NCBI GenBank assembly: GCA_022036555.1
Contig: CM039130.1
Location: 22,656,570 to 22,720,569 of the forward strand
Direction of reading: 5' to 3'
Length of the DNA stretch: 64,000 nucleotides
Source of the DNA: Microstegium vimineum
Taxonomy: Eukaryota; Streptophyta; Magnoliopsida; Poales; Poaceae
Shown: positions 10,424 to 23,237 of the stretch, one piece after another
Position numbering within the stretch: position 1 is the first letter of the stretch
Layout of the letters: each line of letters starts with the position of its first letter
Program-made: the position numbers and the translations under genes
The notes under the pieces: generated by a model
The model's database searches: none
What the model was told of the DNA's origin: nothing
The model's input: the letters and a program-made list of their open reading frames with translations, nothing else

Positions 10424-12150
10424 CATTCAATTGTTTGATGGTGCCCAAGCTATGTTGGGTCCTCTCATGTTAGTAACCACATGCTTGGGCACCCAAATTG
10501 CCTTTGCATGCACAATAGAATGACAAGCAATTGTAACATTCCAGGTACCATTTTTAACATTCCTAATTGAATAATTTTTATGAATTGAATTTTACTTAGG
10601 ATTTTCACCTTTGGCGCTACTTCTTACAAAGTATCCCTTGTTGTAATATTGATGGTGCTCATCAGAGGAGAAATGTTGGTACAAATTTCTTCTTCCTCCT
10701 CCTCTTCTTACTTTCTTCTTTCCCACATTGTTATCAATCTTGTGATTGACATTTACTTGTACTTGGGAAAACTTTGTCTCATCTTCACTCGAGTCTTGTG
10801 GCACCTTCTTCTTCTTATTTGGACAACCCATGGCTAGGTGTCCCACCTTGTGGCACTTGAAGCACAAGTAATGAGATAGCTTTTCATCTTCAAGTTTTCT
10901 CATCTCTCTTTCATACTTCTTCTTGCCCCATCTTTTAACCTTGACATTTATGTTGTTGTAGTCAAGGCCATTCAAGTTGCCAAATTTCTTGTGCATCTTC
11001 AATAGTTATGAATGTGTCACTCTTGGACGCCAAACAACCTTGTTGCTCAAGTTCTCCACTTCATCATTTGACTCATTTCTCTCTTCTACATTGTTAGTAT
11101 CAAGATACATACAAGGAGAACAAATATCCAAATTTGAAGAACAAGGAATTTCTATTAAATCATCACAAGAGGTGGTTACATTCTTCATGTCTACAACACA
11201 AGGGTTAGCCACACATTGCAATTTGTCATCCAACTCATATGATGAACTTTCATCAGTTTTAGTTTCTTCTTTGGAAATGCTCTTAGCAAGAATATCATGG
11301 TCTTTCTTAAGTTTCTCATGATTTTGACAAAGTCTCTCATGAGTCAATTTTAAAGTCTCAAGTGTACATACAAGAGAGCCAAGTAAACTTTCAGAGTGAT
11401 CATTTGATTTCTTTAAAATGAGATTTTCATGCTCCATGTTTGTCATTTTAGTTCGGCTTGTTCCAATAAAATTGTCGTACCCTAAACAATTTCTACAAGC
11501 TCATCATATGTATAAGCATGGTCAACTACATCACTATTGATACCTTTGTGTCACCTTGTGACATGGAGTGACGCGGTGAAGTAGAGGAGCTTGTGATAGC
11601 ACAATCATCAATCAAGCATGAACCATCATCATTACCATCAAGTGTACATGGAGTATCATCATCAATGGCAATACTTGTGGCATCATCATCATCATCATTT
11701 GTCGATGAGGTAGAGCAATCTTTCACAACCACTTTTTCATGGATGTGCTCATCATTCTTATGCATATCATCCTTGGGCTCATCCACCTTGAGCTTGCCAT
11801 CATCCTAAGTCAAAGCATCACCATAAGTGTTCTTGATGAATTCCCAAATCTCATGAGCGGTCCCTTGGTAGTTTATCTTTGTCATAAAATCAAACTTTAA
11901 TGCATCCAATAGATAACAACAAGCATCGGCATCAAGTTTATAAACAACTAATTGTGCTTTGGTGAGATTTCTATGATCTAGAACATGAGATAGACCACTA
12001 GTGATAACCCACCAAAATTTAGGACCTTTTGCACGAAAATGATTAAGCATATGTTGTTTCCAATGTGCAAAGTGAGTGCCATCAAAAATGTGTGTATCAC
12101 AAACATCATCTAACCCACTAGTTGATATCCTTTTACTCTTGGGACGTTAA
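10424..12150 (-). pseudogene. Sirevirus C gag, broken
   Basis: Minus-strand gag remnant. The upstream part (12050-11805) has the capsid-like block WEFIKNTYGD, typical of Copia UBN2-type gag. An acidic Asp/Ser-rich linker follows (11786-11526), then a heptad-rich segment (MEHENLILKK, LKLTHERLCQNHEKLKKDHD; 11446-11300), then a zinc knuckle CFKCHKVGHLAMGC (C-x2-C-x4-H-x4-C, about 10868-10827) and a lysine/arginine-rich tail. The end near 10424-10502 resembles the WVPK tail of gag in A and B. At least two stops and one frame change between 11526 and 11446 make it inactive. The expected product is the nucleocapsid of the retroelement. Confidence 0.8.
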
Positions 12151-12172
12151 GCCCACTCAAATGAGAGACTGT

Positions 12173-12187
12173 GGCTTTGATACCACT
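12173..12187 (-). other. Primer-binding site of Sirevirus C
   Basis: On the minus strand TGGTATCAAAGCC follows the LTR end CCTACA after two bases. This is the usual complement of the 3' end of initiator methionine tRNA in Copia elements and fixes element C as reading leftward. Confidence 0.8.
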
Positions 12188-12614
12188 TGTAGGATCAAGA
12201 TGGATGACTAGATGGGAGGTGAATAGTCGTTTCTAAAAATTAAATACAAGATTAAACAATTTTAATGCGAAAGCTAATAAGGTCTAGTCACAATTACAAA
12301 CCTAAAAGAACCCAAAGATTGAGTTCTCAACCCCTATGGGAAACCTCAAAGATTGAGTTCTCAACCCCTATGGGAAAGAGGCAAGAACCCAAAGAAAATC
12401 AACAAAAACAGAGAAGACAGAAGGCTAACGGACGCTGAAGTTACCAAGCAACGGATGCGCCGACGCAGTGCGACGGACGCTAGGCTGACTGGGCGACGAG
12501 CACTGCAACTAGAAGTGACAGACATTGGGCGAGCGTACGATGGCTATGCAGAGCCGAACCCGAGAGGACCTCCAGGCGACGGACGCGTCTGGTGGCACCT
12601 CGACGGACGCTGGC
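12188..12614 (-). mobile_element. 5' LTR of Sirevirus C, downstream part
   Basis: U5-like end of the LTR: on the minus strand it has the A/T-rich run TTTAATTTTTAGAAACG and CTATTCACCTCCC before the terminal CCTACA, closely like the end of LTR B (GCTATTCACCCCCC). A 31 bp unit containing GATTGAGTTCTCAACCCC is repeated with period 34 at 12313-12377. From 12430 on it holds GACGGACGC words. Element B is inserted at 12615-12619, so the LTR continues on the other side as the flank at 14412 and 31117. Confidence 0.6.
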
Positions 12615-12619
12615 GAGCG

Positions 12620-14411
12620 TGAAAGCCCAAGTTTGGTTTTGGTTAACTGATGAAACCTATGGACTAACCCTATTACTAAGTGTGTGACCAAAGATAGGGT
12701 GATCCAACTTGACAAGTGGAACTAGATGAAGGATCATGATAGATCAAGTGCTCCATGACTAAGGAAAAGAAGAAAGAGAAAAAAAAATGGGCTCAAGGCA
12801 AAGGTATATCATAGGGCCATTTTTGGTTTAGTGATCAAGACACTATAGAGAGTGTGATCACCTTTAGGATAGATAGCCATACTATCAAGAAGGGAGAATC
12901 GTGTTGTGATTGCGGTTATCAAGTGCTACTAGGTGTTGTCATTTATGCATGTGCATTAATCAACCTAGTATATAACCTTTCTTAAAAGACTTAAGATATA
13001 TGCTAAACACCTGCTCAAATGAAGTACTCTAAGTGTTTAGCACATTGGAGCAAGGTTGGAAAAGATAGAGTCAAGAAAATGGCGACGGACGCTAGCAACA
13101 GACACTACCCCAAGCGACGGACGTGTCTGCAGGCAAACCCTAGCTCATACTCAGTACAAACCTTGCAACGGACGCTGAAGAGCGTTTGTCAACCAAGCGA
13201 CGGACGCGTCTGTCGGTTTTGGGAGCTCTCTGGATGCTCTCTGCTCGCGCGACAGACGATGTCGACGGACGCTGAAGAAATGGCGACGGACGCTGGACCA
13301 AACTCAGACGAGCGTCCGACGGACTCAGAACGCACTGGCACAACGGCGCCAGACGCTGTCGAGCGTCTGATGGTAAGGCGAAGGACGCATCTAACGAAGA
13401 AAGTCAGATTCTGGAGCTCTCTGGAAGCGCGACGGACGCTGCGACGGAGCGTCCTTCACAAACTTAAAGAGCGTTCGTTGCCCACGACACAGGCAATAAC
13501 GGCTAGTTTTTGGAGGAGGCCTATTTAAGGCTTTTGGCCGGTTGGTGCTCCCTCTCTTGCCTCATTCCATTGTTGCATATTCTTGTGAGCTCTCAAGCAC
13601 CTCTCCCACTCATCTCTTTGATCCTTTGCTCAATCCAAAAGAGATAGAGTACATCCAAGTGCATTGCTTAGTGATTTGCATCTAGTAGCACTTGGTGTTC
13701 GTCATCGCCACAGTTTTCTTGTTATTCTTCGTGTTTGCCAACACCTAGATGGCTTGGGCGGTGGAGAAGCTTCGGTACAAGTTGGTGATTGTTTGTGGCC
13801 GGCTTCATCGACTCTGAGAGGGCTTGTACCCACCTCGGCGAAGCGCCAAAGGGTAACTCTAGTAAATTGCTCGTGTCATTGAGTTACTCTCATTTGGGTG
13901 GATTCTTGTGGCGCCCGGGAAGTGGGCTAGGCTTGTGTATGCCTATTAGCCACCGAATCACCATTTGAGTAGTCGACACAATGGGTACTAGCTTGGTGGC
14001 AACCAAGTGAACCTCAGGAGAAAAATCGTGTGTCAACTTGTCTCCCGGCTACTCATTGGTATTCATTGTGATTGGTTCTCTACATTGACATCCATATATC
14101 ACAAGGCATCGGTATAACAATCACTCCTCTATTGCACTTACATTCTTTCATACCTTGCTTAGTTAGCTTGTAGCTTGCTAGTTAGCTTTCTTGTTTAGTT
14201 GTTCTTGCTAGCTCAAGTTAAGTGCCTTAGGTTCTTGCTATTGTTTGATAGGCACTTAATCAACTAGAATTGCAGGATAGGTGGCTTTGCACCCCTTGTA
14301 GAGCTAGAGCAAAAAGCTTCGCTTAAGTGTTATCTAACCTTTGCTCAAGTGGTTTGTAGAAATTTTATTAGGCTATTCACCCCCCCCCCTCTATCCATCT
14401 AGGACCTTTCA
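12620..14411 (+). mobile_element. Sirevirus B LTR copy 1 (solo-like)
   Basis: Complete 1792 bp LTR, TGAAAGCCC to CCTTTCA, flanked by GAGCG (12615-12619) and GAGCA (14412-14416), a 5 bp target duplication with one difference. It carries GACGGACGC/GCGTCYGTC words at 13080-13470 and TATTTAAGG near 13521. No primer-binding site follows; instead the outside flank begins, so it behaves as a solo LTR. Compared with the 3' LTR at 29323 it differs by about 5% up to roughly 13.48 kb and by about 1% afterwards (hand count), indicating a mosaic origin. Confidence 0.85.
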
Positions 14412-14812
14412 GAGCATCCGATGCCAAAAGAATAGAGAGCCTGCACAGCTCGAAACTGACGGACGCGTCTGACGCGAGGCCGATGGATGCTGGCAAGCAT
14501 CCGACGCCAAACACACGCGCGTAGATAGAGAGCGCGATGGACGCTGGCTTGGGTGAGCCCTAGCGTCCGACGCAAAACCGACGGAGCGTCCGACGCCCCC
14601 GAACAGAGTGCAGTAAACGCGAAAAATGGTTTTCTCTCCTTCAAATCTTCCCAAATCCTAACCAAATGCTCTCCACTAGCAACCCAACTTGGTAGGCATG
14701 TTTCTAGTGCTATGGAGGAGCTATCCCGAAGAAATCATCACTCAATTTGGTTCGGATTAATGGAAAGAGGGGGATTTCGGGGAAAACTCAAGAACCGATG
14801 AACTTGGCAAAG
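14412..14812 (+). repeat. Flank X, copy 1
   Basis: 401 bp of sequence flanking the B insertion on its 3' side, starting GAGCATCCGATGCC. It recurs at 31117-31517 with about three base differences. It contains GACGGACGC/GCGTCCGAC words, so the original target was probably the LTR of element C or a related Sirevirus. It ends at AAATTGC (14813-14819), where LTR B sequence resumes in mid-LTR. Confidence 0.85.
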
Positions 14813-14991
14813 AAATTGCTCGTGTCATTGAGTTACTCTCATTTGGGTGGATTCTTGTGGCGCTCGGGAAGTGGGCTAGGCTTGTGTACCACCAAATCAC
14901 CATTTGAGTAGTTGACACAACGGAGACTAGCTTGGTGGCAACCAAGTGAACCTCAGGAGAAAAATCGTGTGTCAACTTGTCTCCCGGCTAT

Positions 14992-17900
14992 TGTGACATA
15001 ACCTCTTAAGAAAAGGGCCCACTTGTTAGGATTAATGTCCATCCGGCTTAATCCAAGACAAATGATCCAAGTCTTAATTAGCCCGTCAGGTGTCGCCACT
15101 TTGCAGCGGGTCATCCACCTCTTTCCGAACAGGATCTCCTCATTACACACATTGTCGAAGTAATACAATAATTTAATTTACATCAAAGTAGCGGAATTTA
15201 AAGTAATATTATAAACCAAAGGTTTTGAAACATAATATAAGTGTCATACGACCTTATTACATCAAGCTAGTGATAGAGTTAAAACAAGAAGGCGAGACAC
15301 TCTTGCCCAAGAGTCACACAACAACAGTTATTCCTCATCAACAGAGACAACGGTCATGCAGCACGAAGCTACACAGATCGGATTGTGACCCTCATCTGCA
15401 ACAGGGGTTAACAAACCCTGAGTACGGGAGTACTCAACAAGACTTATCCGACAAATGAGAAATATTTGGTGGACAAAAGATATGCAAGTCGTAAGATTCA
15501 AGGTGGGGTTTTGCAAGAATCAAATATTTTGCATAAATGAGCATTTATAAAAGAATTGAAATTGATTTAGTTCTCATAAAGGTTACTCAAGTACCGATCT
15601 AAAGTTATGATCGATAACAAGGTAACAAACCATCCAAGAAAGGAATCATCAAGTATCTAGTTTAAGATTCATTAACTACGATGAAGAAAACAGGGTTATG
15701 TTTCCATATCCGAGGAACACGACGATTCGAACCGGTTAAACCCAACTGGGTCTTCCCTATCACATGCCATATACAACCCCGAAAGCACGCATATGACTAC
15801 TCTTCCCTGGATCCTCCATCCAAGACCGGGGTTCCGCCACCCGAGAGCACAGTACGCCTCCATCCAGTTCCTCGAACTTGGAGGGTACATACTACTCTCG
15901 CTATCTCTCCACTCCCAGTGCGGATTAACCGTTCTTCAAACTAGAATAGCCAAAGTCTAGCTTCCCGAAGTATGTGATAAGTACTCCAAAGTCACAACCC
16001 TAGTCATGCATCAACGGACGGTTCCTAATGACACAGGCGGAGAGCACCCGCTCACCAATCACCACTAGTGGCTCCCAAACACAGTGTCCGTCCGGTCCCG
16101 ATTATTACTTCCAACAACAGATCCTTTCTCAAAAGAGCATAACCATTTGCCGAAGCATTACGCTATGTGTAAGTGACCAAAAATCATCTACTAGAAAAAT
16201 TCTAAGCACACTAAGCATTTTTAGCCAAAGTTTTACATCTTTAAACAACTATCAAGGTAGAGGGTACAATAACACAAGGATAAAGTCTATGCATCAAATA
16301 GGAATTTAAATAAAGTAAGACAATGCAATATAATAACCATAAGTGTATTTAAAACAAATATTTAAATACAAGGAAAGGTTAAATGCATCGGGGCTTGCCT
16401 TGGTTGGAGGGATAAACAAACTCTGGATCAGATTCAATGACAGAAAAAACCCATTCACTAGGGAGGTTATCCGACCCAACCAACGAGATATCTACACGAT
16501 ATAATGACATGCTTAGATGATGCTTGAAATAATAAACATGAGGCTAACAAACATACAAGCATGCATTTATAGGGTGACAAAAACATATTTAAAACCTTGA
16601 GTACAACTTCCCTTCATGAAGGAAAGCAAAACAAGGGCACAAAGTAATTAATTAAGTCATGATTAAATTGTTTAACTAGTTTAATAATTACATCCAAAAG
16701 AATTGAGCAAACCACATATCAAAATACATGTCCATGATGTGTTTGCCACTAGACAATGGCCATTTGCATCAAACAATTCAAAACCACACAAATCCTAAAG
16801 TGATGAGGGTTTCTAATCATTTTATTATTAATTATTAAAATAGTCATGTGTAACAGTTCATCCAAAAATTTCCAAACTTTTTGTAAAGCAAGATATAAGC
16901 GTATAAAGGTTACACAAAAAATTTCATAATTTTTGGAGCAATAAACAGAGCATGAAAAATCATGGAAAAAGTATTTTTCAATTAATTTGAGCATTTTTAC
17001 AGGATTAAAAATATATTGAACATGTGCATATTATATTTTTCTTAAATACTAAACATCACAGAGAGCATACACAAATTTTTACAGAATTTATACATGCATA
17101 GAAATAAAGATACAAAAATAACAAAAGTTATTACTGTGCAGAAACAGAAAATAGAAAAACCCTTTGAAACTGCCACTAACACCTGGGTCCTGTGCGTCAG
17201 CGACCCATAGGCAGAGCAGCGGCGCCGGCAACCACAAAACACGGTGGCGTGTCGCTGTCAACGAACCAAACGAACAACCGACTCTTGCGCTGGCTTCTAC
17301 ACCTCCCCCCGAACCCAACGAGGTAGGACACGCCTAGAACTAACCCTCGCAAACTCCTCACCGGTGGCAATGGCTGCAGCCCGAGCTTGGCCGTTCATGC
17401 GCCGGCGAGTACAAGCCACCTTTGGCTCAACCAAGCACATCAACAGACTCAGCGACACTCAAACAACGCAAAGCGCAAGAAAAACGGGACGAAAACCGAA
17501 CGAGAAGACCTCGCCGTCGGCCATGGCGAACGATCGAGATCTACGCGACATGGGCCGGACAAACAGAGCATGCGCTCGAACAACCATCAACCCAGACAGA
17601 CTCATGACGGCTAGACGAAGCTAGCGCAACACTCAGATGCGAAAAAGACCGACTAGAGAGACCTACCGATGAGCGCACCGCCGCGACGGCCATGAACTAC
17701 GGCGGAGCTCGTAGACAGAGCACGATGGCTCGATTCAAGGACAACCAAGCGTGCGGAGAGATCAAAGAGCTCACCCCGGTCACGAAGCACTTGCTAACTC
17801 AGCCGGAGAGGAAGCAGAGCGAGCTGGCGACGAAGATCGTGCCGGCGGAAATGGTAAACGGCGGCGCAACGGACGTTCCCAGAGCTGCAAACCACCATAG

Positions 17901-18930
17901 ACAAAACGGCGAGGCGCACGAGCATCAGTGATGAATGAGGAAGACAAAACAAGAAAGCGAATGCCAATGCGACTCCTATGTAGCCAGTTCGACCGCGAAC
18001 CAGAGCGGTGGCGCTCTCGCCAGAGATGAAGAAGACGGAGTCACGCCGGGCAAACGAGGGTTCGGCTGCTTCAACCAACTCGGCGGGAGGTGCGTGAGAT
18101 CAAGGCGAGCCCGTCAGTGGCGATTTGGTGGCTTGGCAGTGGATAATGACCTCGCGCGAGCTCGTCGACGCGGATGGCACGCGCGGCGGCGAAGACAAAG
18201 CAGAGCTCGAGCGTGCAAAGAGGAAGAAGGAGGGCACGACGTCCCGTTTTGAAGACGGCAATGGAGCCATGGCGTTGCCACGCACATGATGCAACGTGAG
18301 TTGAGGCCAGGAGGCGCACGGTGGCATCAGCAGCTGGCCGGCCAAGTGTCACTGCCATGGTCGAGACGTCCATGCAAGTGTCGACGAAATGACAGCACTA
18401 CCCTTGATATTGATTTGCAAAATACTCAAGCTTCCAAGGGTTTTCATGAAAAACTTTGAATACCAAAGTTGCTCAAAATTTCATGATCTACAAAGTTGGA
18501 AATATGCACATTTTCAAATTCGGCCAATATTGTAAAATGCATTTTTGAAATTTGAAAACTCATTCAAATTGAATTACCCCCTTTTCAATTGCTCAAGATT
18601 TTTGAATAAAACTTGAAAAACTCCAAACATGACTTTTGCAATTGAAACAGAGCTCTACAACTTTTCTTTAACAACCATATGAAAATTCTTTTTAGATTTT
18701 GAAAACCATGTTTAGGGTTTGATTTACCCCTCTGGAAATTAGGGTTTGGAAAAGAATTTGAGATTTTGAATTTGAATACATAACAAGCATTCACAAAATT
18801 GAGCTAAACACAATCAAGTAAACTTATTTTAGTTCAATGAATAGCAAGGTTATCAATCAATTGAATGATGCTAAGTGCATATGATGACATGATCCATTCT
18901 TAATAAAGTTTAAACACCAGGGGTGTTACA
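14992..18930 (+). mobile_element. Solo LTR of a Ty3/gypsy element (first)
   Basis: A 3939 bp insertion with ends TGTGACATAACC and GGGGTGTTACA, inside the inner LTR B. Target duplication is GCTAT on the left and GCTAC on the right; the uninterrupted LTR copies read GCTAC, so the left copy has a C-to-T change. No gag or pol is present. The middle (about 17200-18370) is GC-rich with only short overlapping frames in all directions; the tail is AT-rich. Such long LTRs beginning TGTxAC fit the Tekay/Del type, but the family is an inference. Confidence 0.65.
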
Positions 18931-19055
18931 GCTACTCATTGGTATTCATTGTGATTGGTTCTCTACATTGACGTCCATATATCACAAGGCATCGGTATAA
19001 CAATCACTCCTCTCTTACACTTACATTCTTTCATACCTTGCTTAGTTAGCTTGTA

Positions 19056-19312
19056 CTCCCTCCGTCCTAGAAAAAGAGTCGCTATGGGAAGCGTGCGGGT
19101 CAAACTTTCTTAACTTTGACTAGGTTTGTAGAAAATGTGTGCAACATTTATATCTCTAAATAAGTTTAATGTTAAAGTATATTCAAAGATCTATCTAATG
19201 ATACTAATTACATACCATAAATATTAATATTTTGTTAAATATAGTTGGTCAAAGTTAAAATTTGTTGACTTTTTGGGAAGCAAGAACGACTCTTTTTTTG
19301 GGACGGAGGGAG
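19056..19312. mobile_element. Stowaway MITE
   Basis: 257 bp with terminal inverted repeats CTCCCTCCGTCCTAG and GGGACGGAGGGAG extending about 26 bp, flanked by TA on both sides (19054-19055 and 19313-19314). The other two LTR B copies lack it and have a single TA, which gives the empty site. Non-coding; mobilised in trans by Tc1/mariner-type transposase. Confidence 0.95.
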
Positions 19313-19553
19313 TAGCTTGCTAGTTAGCTTTCTTGTTTAGTTGTTCTTGCTAGCTCAAGTTAAGTGCCTTAGGTTCTTGCTATTGTTTGATAAGCACTTA
19401 ATCAACTAGAATTGCATTGGATAGGTGGCTTTGCACCCCTTATAGAGCTAGAGCAAAAAGCTTCGCTTAAGTGTTATATAACCTTTGCTCTAGTGGTTTG
19501 TAGAATTTTTATTAGGCTATTCACCCCCCTCTAGCCATCTAGGACCTTTCAAG

Positions 19554-19567
19554 TGGTATCAAAGTCG
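19554..19567 (+). other. Primer-binding site of Sirevirus B
   Basis: TGGTATCAAAGTCG lies two bases after the LTR end CTTTCA, complementary to the 3' end of initiator methionine tRNA. It marks the start of the internal region on the + strand. Confidence 0.85.
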
Positions 19568-19611
19568 TGGTCACCGCTATTATCAAGGCTTAACAACCTT
19601 CGGTGTTAGTG

Positions 19612-21621
19612 ATGGCTAAAATATCATTCAACCATGTGGGAAGCAAACCACCAATGTTTGATGGCACATCCTTTGATTATTGGAAGAGGAAGATGAAGAT
19701 GCATCTAGGATCAATTCATGAGAAGGTGTGGAGTGTAACCGAGAAGGACTTTGTCATTCTTGATGAAGATCATCCCACACCTAGAGAGCAAGAGAACCGA
19801 CGATGCAACACTATGGCTCTCAATGTGATATACAATGGCATTGACTCAAAAGTGTTTGAGCAAATCAAAGATCTTGAGAAAGCAAGTGAAGTGTGGAAGA
19901 GATTGGAAGATATATATATGAAGGCACCGCAAAAGTAAAGAGCTCAAAGCTATACATGCTCAAGGACAAGCTATCTCACTTCAAGATGAAAGAAGATGAA
20001 TCAATCCCGAAGATGTTTCATAGGCTCCAAGTAATCATCAATGATCTCAAGGGATTAGGTGAGAAGGTTAAGGATGAAGACTTCTCAAACCGCTTTCTTG
20101 GTTGTTTGCCTAAGAAATACAAAACCTTGAGGCAAATAATTAGGAGAGATGGTTTGACCGAGATCACTCCAAATGAAGTTCTTGGTGAGATCATGACCGA
20201 AGAGCAATACAATGAAGAAAGTGATGAAGAAGAGGTCAAGTAAGAAGAGAAGAAGAAGAAGAAGAGCTTAGCTTTCAAGGCTTCATCATCTAAGAACAAG
20301 GGAAAAGCAAAGAAGCAAGAATCAAGTGATGATGAAGATGCAAGTGACCTTGATGATGAGATGATGGCCCTCTTTGTGCGCAAGTTTGGCAAGTTCATGA
20401 AGAAGAAGGGCTATGGTGCTAGAAAGAGAAGAGATAACTTCAAGAGCAAAGAATATGTTAGAAGATGCTACAAGTGCAAGAGCACCGATCACATGATTGC
20501 GGATTGTCCCAATCATTGTGATGATGGTGAGAAGAAGAAGGGCAAGCATCACAAGAAGGAGAAGAAGTAATCATTCACTAAGAAGAAGAAGGGTGAATCA
20601 TACATGGTGACTTGGGATAGTGATGATTCCTCTGATGAAGAATCTAGTAATGATGAGAGGAAGAAGACCAAGAAGAAGGCATTGGCAAGCATTGCTATCA
20701 ACAACAAGCCATCCATCTTCGACACTCCATCATACTTCATGGCTAAGCCAACCAAGGTAAAATCTTGTGATGATAGTGATGAGGAGGAGGAGTACTCCAA
20801 GGAGGAACTCATGGATATGATGGAGCAAGCTCATACTTGCTTTGAGACGAAGAGGAAGGAGTGCAAAGAATTGAACAAGAAGTTTAAAGCTCTTGAACAA
20901 TCCTTTAATGGGCTCAATGGAACTCATGAGAGGCTAATGGAAGCCCATGAGAAACTTGAGAAGACTCACAAGAAACTTGAAAAGGCTCACTCCTCCCTCC
21001 TTGATCAAAACAAAGATAAGGTTGTTGTATCATGTGACTTTGGAGTAACATGTGATATTCTAGATGAATCATTTTTCACTCCTATCATTGTTGCACCAAC
21101 CAACACTAGCACTTTCACATGCACATCTACTAGTGATAGATCAAAGGATGATGCTACACTAGTGATTAAAAATTAAAAATTGAAAAATGATGTTAATGAA
21201 CTCACTCATGCTTTGGGTAAGGCATATGGTGGAGATGACCGCTTGCTAAAGTGCTTGGGTAGCCAAAGATTCTCCCTTTGCAAAGAGGGATTGGGCTATA
21301 CCCCCAAGAAGGGCAAGTTGGCCTTTGTAACTCCAAAGCCTAGCTTTGTGAGAAGCAATGGTCGGTTTTGCAACAAATGCAAGCAAGTGGGGCATGTTGA
21401 CCAATATTGCAAACTTAACATGAGCCAAACAAAGTTTTGCTAAGGCTACCTCTATCTATTTCGATTCATGTTATATGCTTACCAAAGGGATAGATGGTAT
21501 AATGGCTAAGTATGTTGGCACACCCATTGTTGGCCCAAAGAAGAAGGAAATTTGGGTGCCAAAATCCTTGGTCACTAACTTTGGAGGACCCAAACAAGTG
21601 TGGGTACCTAAGAAGAACTAA
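19612..21621 (+). pseudogene. Sirevirus B gag, broken
   Basis: Starts MAKISFNHVG at ATG 19612. The N-terminal capsid domain shows FDYWKRKMKMHL and WKRLEDIYM, typical of UBN2-type Copia gag. A frame change near 19930 leads to LKDKLSHFKMKEDES and GCLPKKYKTL. A lysine/aspartate-rich part follows with a first zinc knuckle CYKCKSTDHMIADC (near 20470), then a long heptad-rich helix (THERLMEAHEKLEKTH, about 20920-21000) and a second knuckle CNKCKQVGHVDQYC (near 21373). Nonsense codons lie at about 20240, 20568, 21174 and 21440 with a further frame change. The tail VWVPKKN ends at TAA 21619-21621, four codons upstream of the pol frame and in the same frame. The protein packages element RNA; this copy is dead. 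Confidence 0.85.
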
Positions 21622-21633
21622 TTTGTTTTGTAG

Positions 21634-23199
21634 GTCAATTACAAAGCTGGAGGAAGGCATTGGGTGCTTGATAGTGGGTGCACTCAACACATGACCGGGG
21701 ATTCTAGAATGTTCAAATCAATCAACTCCAACACCAATGATGGCATTGATAGTATTACTTTTGGTGATAATGGCAAGGGCAAGGTCAAGGGTCTTGGAAA
21801 GATTGCTATATCCAATTATTTGAGTATATCCAATGTCTTGCTAGTTGAGAGCTTAAACTTCAATTTGCTATCTGTGGCTCAATTGTGTGATCTTAGATTC
21901 AAATGCATATTTGGGGTAGATGATGTTGAGATCATTAGTGTAGATGGTTCAAACTTGATCTTCAAAGGCTTTAGATATGAGAACCTCTACCTAGTTGATT
22001 TCAATACTAGTGAGTCTCAATTGTCAACTTGCTTGCTCACCAAATCAAGTATGGGTTGGTTATGACATAGAAGGCTTGGTCATATTGACATGAAGCAATT
22101 GAATAGATCGATCAAGCATGACTTAGTAAGAGGCTTCAAAGATGTTGTGTTTGAGAAGGACAAACTTTGTAGCTCTTGTCAAGCCGGCAAACAAGTTGGT
22201 AACACCCATCCTAAGAAGAGCATGATGAGCACTAGTAGAGCATTTGAGTTGTTGCACATGGACTTATTTAGTCCAACAACATACACTAGTATTGGAGGGA
22301 ACAAGTATGGATTTGTGATAGTAGATGATCTTACAAGATATACTCGGGTATTCTTTCTCAATGACAAGAGTGATACATTTGCCACATTCAAATCTTTTGT
22401 CAAGAGATGTCACAATGAGTTTGAAACAAATATCAAGAAAGTGAGAAGTGACAATGGAAGTGAATTCAAGAATACAAGAGTTGAAGAGCTATGTGATGAG
22501 TTTGGAATCAAGCATCAATTCTTGGCATAGTACACTCCACAATCAAATGTCCTTGTTGAGAGGAAGAATAGAACATTAATTGATATGGCAAGGTCTATGC
22601 TTAGTGAGTACAATGTGAGTCACTCCTTTTGGGCCGAAGCTATCAACACCGCTTGCTACTCTAGCAACCGGTTGTATTGTCACCCATTGAGGGAGAAGAC
22701 ACCTTATGAGCTATTGAATGGAAGAAAGCCCAACATTGCATACTTTAGAGTGTTTGGTTGCAAATGCTATATCTTGAAGAAAGGCACAAGACTTGGAAAG
22801 TTTGACAAGAAATGTGATGAAGGGTTCCTACTTGGTTACTCAACCACAAGCAAAGCCTATAGAGTGTGGAATTTGGCTAGTGGTGTGCTTGAGGAGGTTC
22901 ATGATGTAGAATTTGATGAAACCAATGGGTCACAAGTTGAAAATGAGAATCTAGAAGATGTGAGTGGACCTCAATTGTCAAAGGCTATGAAGAACATGGA
23001 TATTGGAGATATTCGGCCAAGACAAGTGATTGACATTGAAGATGACAAAGATCAAGTGTTAAACTCACCTAATGTGCAAGCTAGTAATTCTCAAGTGCAA
23101 GATCAACAAGTGGCTAGGTCATCTCAACCAAATGCAAGCAATCAAGTTCTTATCCTACAACCAACCAACATTGCAAGAGATCACCCATTGATCAAATAG
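21634..23199 (+). pseudogene. Sirevirus B pol, protease and integrase
   Basis: Directly follows TAG 21631-21633. Protease DSGCTQHM near 21670; zinc-binding part with HRRLGH and CSSCQAGK; integrase core MDLF (22258), VDDLTRYT, VRSDNGSEF (22440) and, after a TAG at about 22528, VERKNRTL carrying the third acidic residue. The integrase C-terminal part runs AINTACYSSNRL, FGCKCYILK, GFLLGYS. Premature stops occur at 22063 (TGA in place of a tryptophan codon) and 22528. The frame ends at TAG 23197-23199 in a glutamine/asparagine-rich linker before RT. Near full family length once the stops are ignored, so decay is mostly point mutation. Confidence 0.9.
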
Positions 23200-23237
23200 T
23201 TGGTGACATTACAAGTGATGTTCAAACAAGATCAAGA

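Larger units (their letters stand above)
14813..19551 (+). mobile_element. Sirevirus B partial 5' LTR with two insertions
   Basis: Begins at the position equivalent to 13868 of LTR copy 1, at the shared heptamer AAATTGC, and runs to CCTTTCA at 19551 before the primer-binding site. It is split by a 3.9 kb solo LTR (14992-18930) and a Stowaway MITE (19056-19312). It has an 11 bp deletion and several base changes that neither copy 1 nor the 3' LTR shares, so it is the outlier of the three LTRs. The U3 promoter region is missing, so this copy cannot be transcribed from its own LTR. Confidence 0.85.

Noticed and set aside
14412..14812. GACGGACGC repeats considered as a CRISPR-like or satellite array
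   Set aside because: Words are irregularly spaced, in both orientations, and within Sirevirus LTR sequence; no constant repeat-spacer pattern.
17244..18373. Cluster of frames in the GC-rich centre of the first solo LTR
   Set aside because: Charged low-complexity translations in all phases; typical of GC-rich LTR sequence, no retroelement or host domain.
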